IMG/VR virus record: IMGVR_UViG_3300040801_002292
Span: 1 to 25,238 of that record
Strand: one strand, 5' to 3'
Origin: a virus
DNA length: 25,238 bases
The notes beneath the pieces were generated by a model, which was not told the origin of the DNA, ran no database searches, and worked only from the letters and a program-made list of their open reading frames with translations. Within the stretch, counting starts at the first letter, position 1, and each line of letters starts with the position of its first letter. Position numbers and translations under genes: made by a program. Of the stretch, positions 24,530 to 25,238 are shown one piece after another.

Positions 24530-24684
24530 CGGGTCACGAACCGAGTTGAGGAGGACACGGCGAGGACGGCCTACCCCAGATGAAACCCACAGCACCCCGG
24601 GGACGCACCTGCGGAGCCGCACGGATCGGAGCGGCGAACACTTGAGCAGGGGAGACGAGGGTGGTGGGTAGCCCCACATGACCA

Positions 24685-24704
24685 CCAGGACCGGAGGGTC
24701 CTGG
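24685..24704 (+). promoter_or_regulatory. Leader hairpin upstream of the ribozyme
   Basis: CCAGGACC (24685-24692) pairs perfectly with GGTCCTGG (24697-24704) around a GGAG loop, 19 nt before the ribozyme. Part of it (CCTGG) could alternatively pair with CCAGG at 24829-24833, just after the ribozyme core, extending stem II. The two folds would be mutually exclusive. Confidence 0.5.
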
Positions 24705-24723
24705 GCGTTGGCTGTGGGAACAA

Positions 24724-24830
24724 GGCGAAACAACGAGTCCCTGCTGAGTGTGGGGGTGTGCCGAGGCCCGCTGAGGCCATGCGGCTGATCGTTGTCCACC
24801 GGGTGTGGCCCTGCCTGGTGCTGATGAGCC
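24724..24830 (+). ncRNA. Type II hammerhead self-cleaving ribozyme
   Basis: All conserved hammerhead elements occur in circularly permuted type II order (open at stem II). Stem II 5' strand GGC (24724-24726); core GAAA (24727-24730); stem III CAACGA (24731-24736) with TCGTTG (24789-24794), six perfect pairs on top of A15.1-U16.1; U16.1 at 24795; cleavage-site C17 at 24796. Stem I CACCGGGT (24797-24804) pairs with GCCTGGTG (24813-24820; six Watson-Crick and two wobble pairs) around an 8-nt loop. Core CTGATGA is at 24821-24827, and the stem II 3' strand GCC at 24828-24830 includes the conserved G10.1-C11.1 pair. Stem III encloses 52 nt that can fold further (GCCG/CGGC, 24760-24763 with 24782-24785). 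The clear part of stem II is only 3 bp, the weakest part of the model. Cleavage would fall between 24796 and 24797, 58 nt before the downstream start codon, leaving 5'-OH on the mRNA fragment. Confidence 0.82.
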
Positions 24831-24840
24831 AGGGCAATCG

Positions 24841-24854
24841 AGGAGGACATGACC
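24841..24854 (+). promoter_or_regulatory. Shine-Dalgarno deciding the start of the rightward gene
   Basis: A perfect AGGAGG at 24841-24846. The ATG at 24849 is only 2 nt away, too close; the in-frame ATG at 24855 is at the optimal 8 nt. The site begins 10 nt after the ribozyme core, so ribozyme folding or cleavage could affect its accessibility. Confidence 0.75.
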
Positions 24855-25223
24855 ATGTCGAGGAGTTTGTTGGTGTCGTCGGAGCGGCGGGAGCGGAAGA
24901 TCGAAGACCTCCGGGTGATTGAGCGGGACATCGTGGTGCGGCACCGTGATGCCGAACGTGTCAAGGCGTTCGGGCTGGACGCTGCGGCGACGGCCCGGAC
25001 GAAGGTCGAGGTGGAAGAGTTCATCACCGGCACGGGCCGTCATGCGAACGTGAACGTCCACGCCGACCGCGGTGTCGGTGTCGACAATGTGTTCGGTCAG
25101 GTGCTGGGCGATTCGGTGGCGGTGACGGTGGGGAATGTGACGCTGTTCGTCACCCTCGAGCAGGCCCGTGAGCTGGTCGCCCAGTTGCTGGGCGACGGGG
25201 TGGAGCGGATGGCGGACGAGTAG
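24855..25223 (+). CDS. Rightward hypothetical protein in a ribozyme-led transcript
   Basis: A 122-residue protein from the ATG at 24855 (124 residues if the ATG at 24849 were used), ending with TAG. The N-terminal 50 residues are highly charged and helical (ERRERKIEDLRVIERDIVVRHRDAERVKAF, then TARTKVEVEEFITG). The middle is beta-like (HANVNVHADRGVGVDNVFGQVLGDSVAVTVGNVTLFVTLEQ) and the end is a short amphipathic helix (ARELVAQLLGDGVERM). No signal peptide or catalytic motif. No family recognised. It is the only rightward gene in the window, divergent from the virion operon, so it may start the early or replication-side operon. A long leader with a hammerhead ribozyme precedes it. Confidence 0.8.
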   Translation: MSRSLLVSSERRERKIEDLRVIERDIVVRHRDAERVKAFGLDAAATARTKVEVEEFITGTGRHANVNVHADRGVGVDNVFGQVLGDSVAVTVGNVTLFVTLEQARELVAQLLGDGVERMADE

Positions 25224-25238
25224 CCGAAACACCCCTTC

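Larger units (their letters stand above)
23565..24854. other. Long divergent region without a convincing gene
   Basis: About 1.29 kb separates the leftward terminase gene from the rightward gene. No frame here has a good start signal or protein-like composition. The plus strand is A/C-rich on the left (60-nt row at 24061: 21 A, 4 T) and G/T-rich on the right (row at 24361: 2 A, 17 T). The switch lies near 24.13-24.33 kb, where hairpins cluster. It also holds an inverted repeat, phased repeats, a short direct repeat CATCCGAG (23801-23808 and 23814-23821), a promoter candidate and a hammerhead ribozyme. It probably contains divergent leaders, and an origin or packaging site is possible. Confidence 0.7.

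Noticed and set aside
23758-24558. Open frames in the divergent region (23758-24306 plus, 23860-24558 minus)
   Set aside because: Low-complexity translations (Pro/Gln/Thr or Trp/Cys-rich) with no Shine-Dalgarno sequence; they cross strong hairpins and repeats.
24580-24645. 21-codon upstream frame starting MKPTAPRGRT
   Set aside because: The Shine-Dalgarno GGAGG lies about 25 nt away, too far for this ATG. There is no supporting evidence.
24446-25232. Minus-strand frames opposite the rightward gene
   Set aside because: The plus-strand gene has an ideal AGGAGG and balanced composition; the antisense frames are Arg/His/Pro-rich and lack start signals.

Overview
This window is high-GC tailed-phage DNA (Caudoviricetes). 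The genes from position 23564 to the left edge are all on the minus strand and form a tightly packed virion operon. In transcription order it encodes: terminase large subunit with an N-terminal helix-turn-helix; a 75-aa protein; the portal; a Pro/Gly-rich 145-aa protein; a 1701-aa giant protein with a C-terminal HEAGH metallopeptidase motif; a secreted beta-helix protein; a small Cys-rich protein; a 1817-aa giant protein with a glycine zipper; three virion-module proteins of 631, 582 and 375 aa (the 582-aa one carries an M23 peptidase); a scaffold-like protein; the major capsid protein; and two small structural proteins, the last cut by the window edge. No tRNA, integrase, insertion sequence or CRISPR array is visible. 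An actinobacterial host is inferred from the GC-rich coding, the actinophage-type virion modules and the long Thr/Ser linker of the secreted protein, a linker style common in Acidimicrobiia. The host assignment is inference only.

The layout is unusual because about 16 kb lies between portal and capsid genes. Most of it encodes two giant multidomain proteins and three large proteins of the internal-virion or tape-measure kind. This fits proteins carried in the particle and delivered with the DNA (the 'polyvalent protein' idea). The secreted beta-helix gene sits between the giants and has a sigma70-like promoter overlapping the end of the upstream gene, so it looks like an inserted accessory gene (moron).

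Positions 23565-24854 form a long divergent region without a convincing gene. Its plus strand is A/C-rich on the left and G/T-rich on the right, so both outgoing transcripts begin G/U-rich. It holds an 18-nt inverted repeat, an ACCAGAC repeat set with 11-nt phasing, several GC hairpins and a rightward promoter candidate at 24500-24529.

The most striking element is at 24724-24830 (+): a complete circularly permuted (type II) hammerhead self-cleaving ribozyme. All core nucleotides are present, with a perfect 6-bp stem III and an 8-bp stem I. It lies in the long 5' leader of the only rightward gene (24855-25223). It ends 10 nt before that gene's Shine-Dalgarno sequence, and predicted cleavage falls after 24796. 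This suggests leader processing or translational control of the rightward transcript by a self-cleaving RNA.
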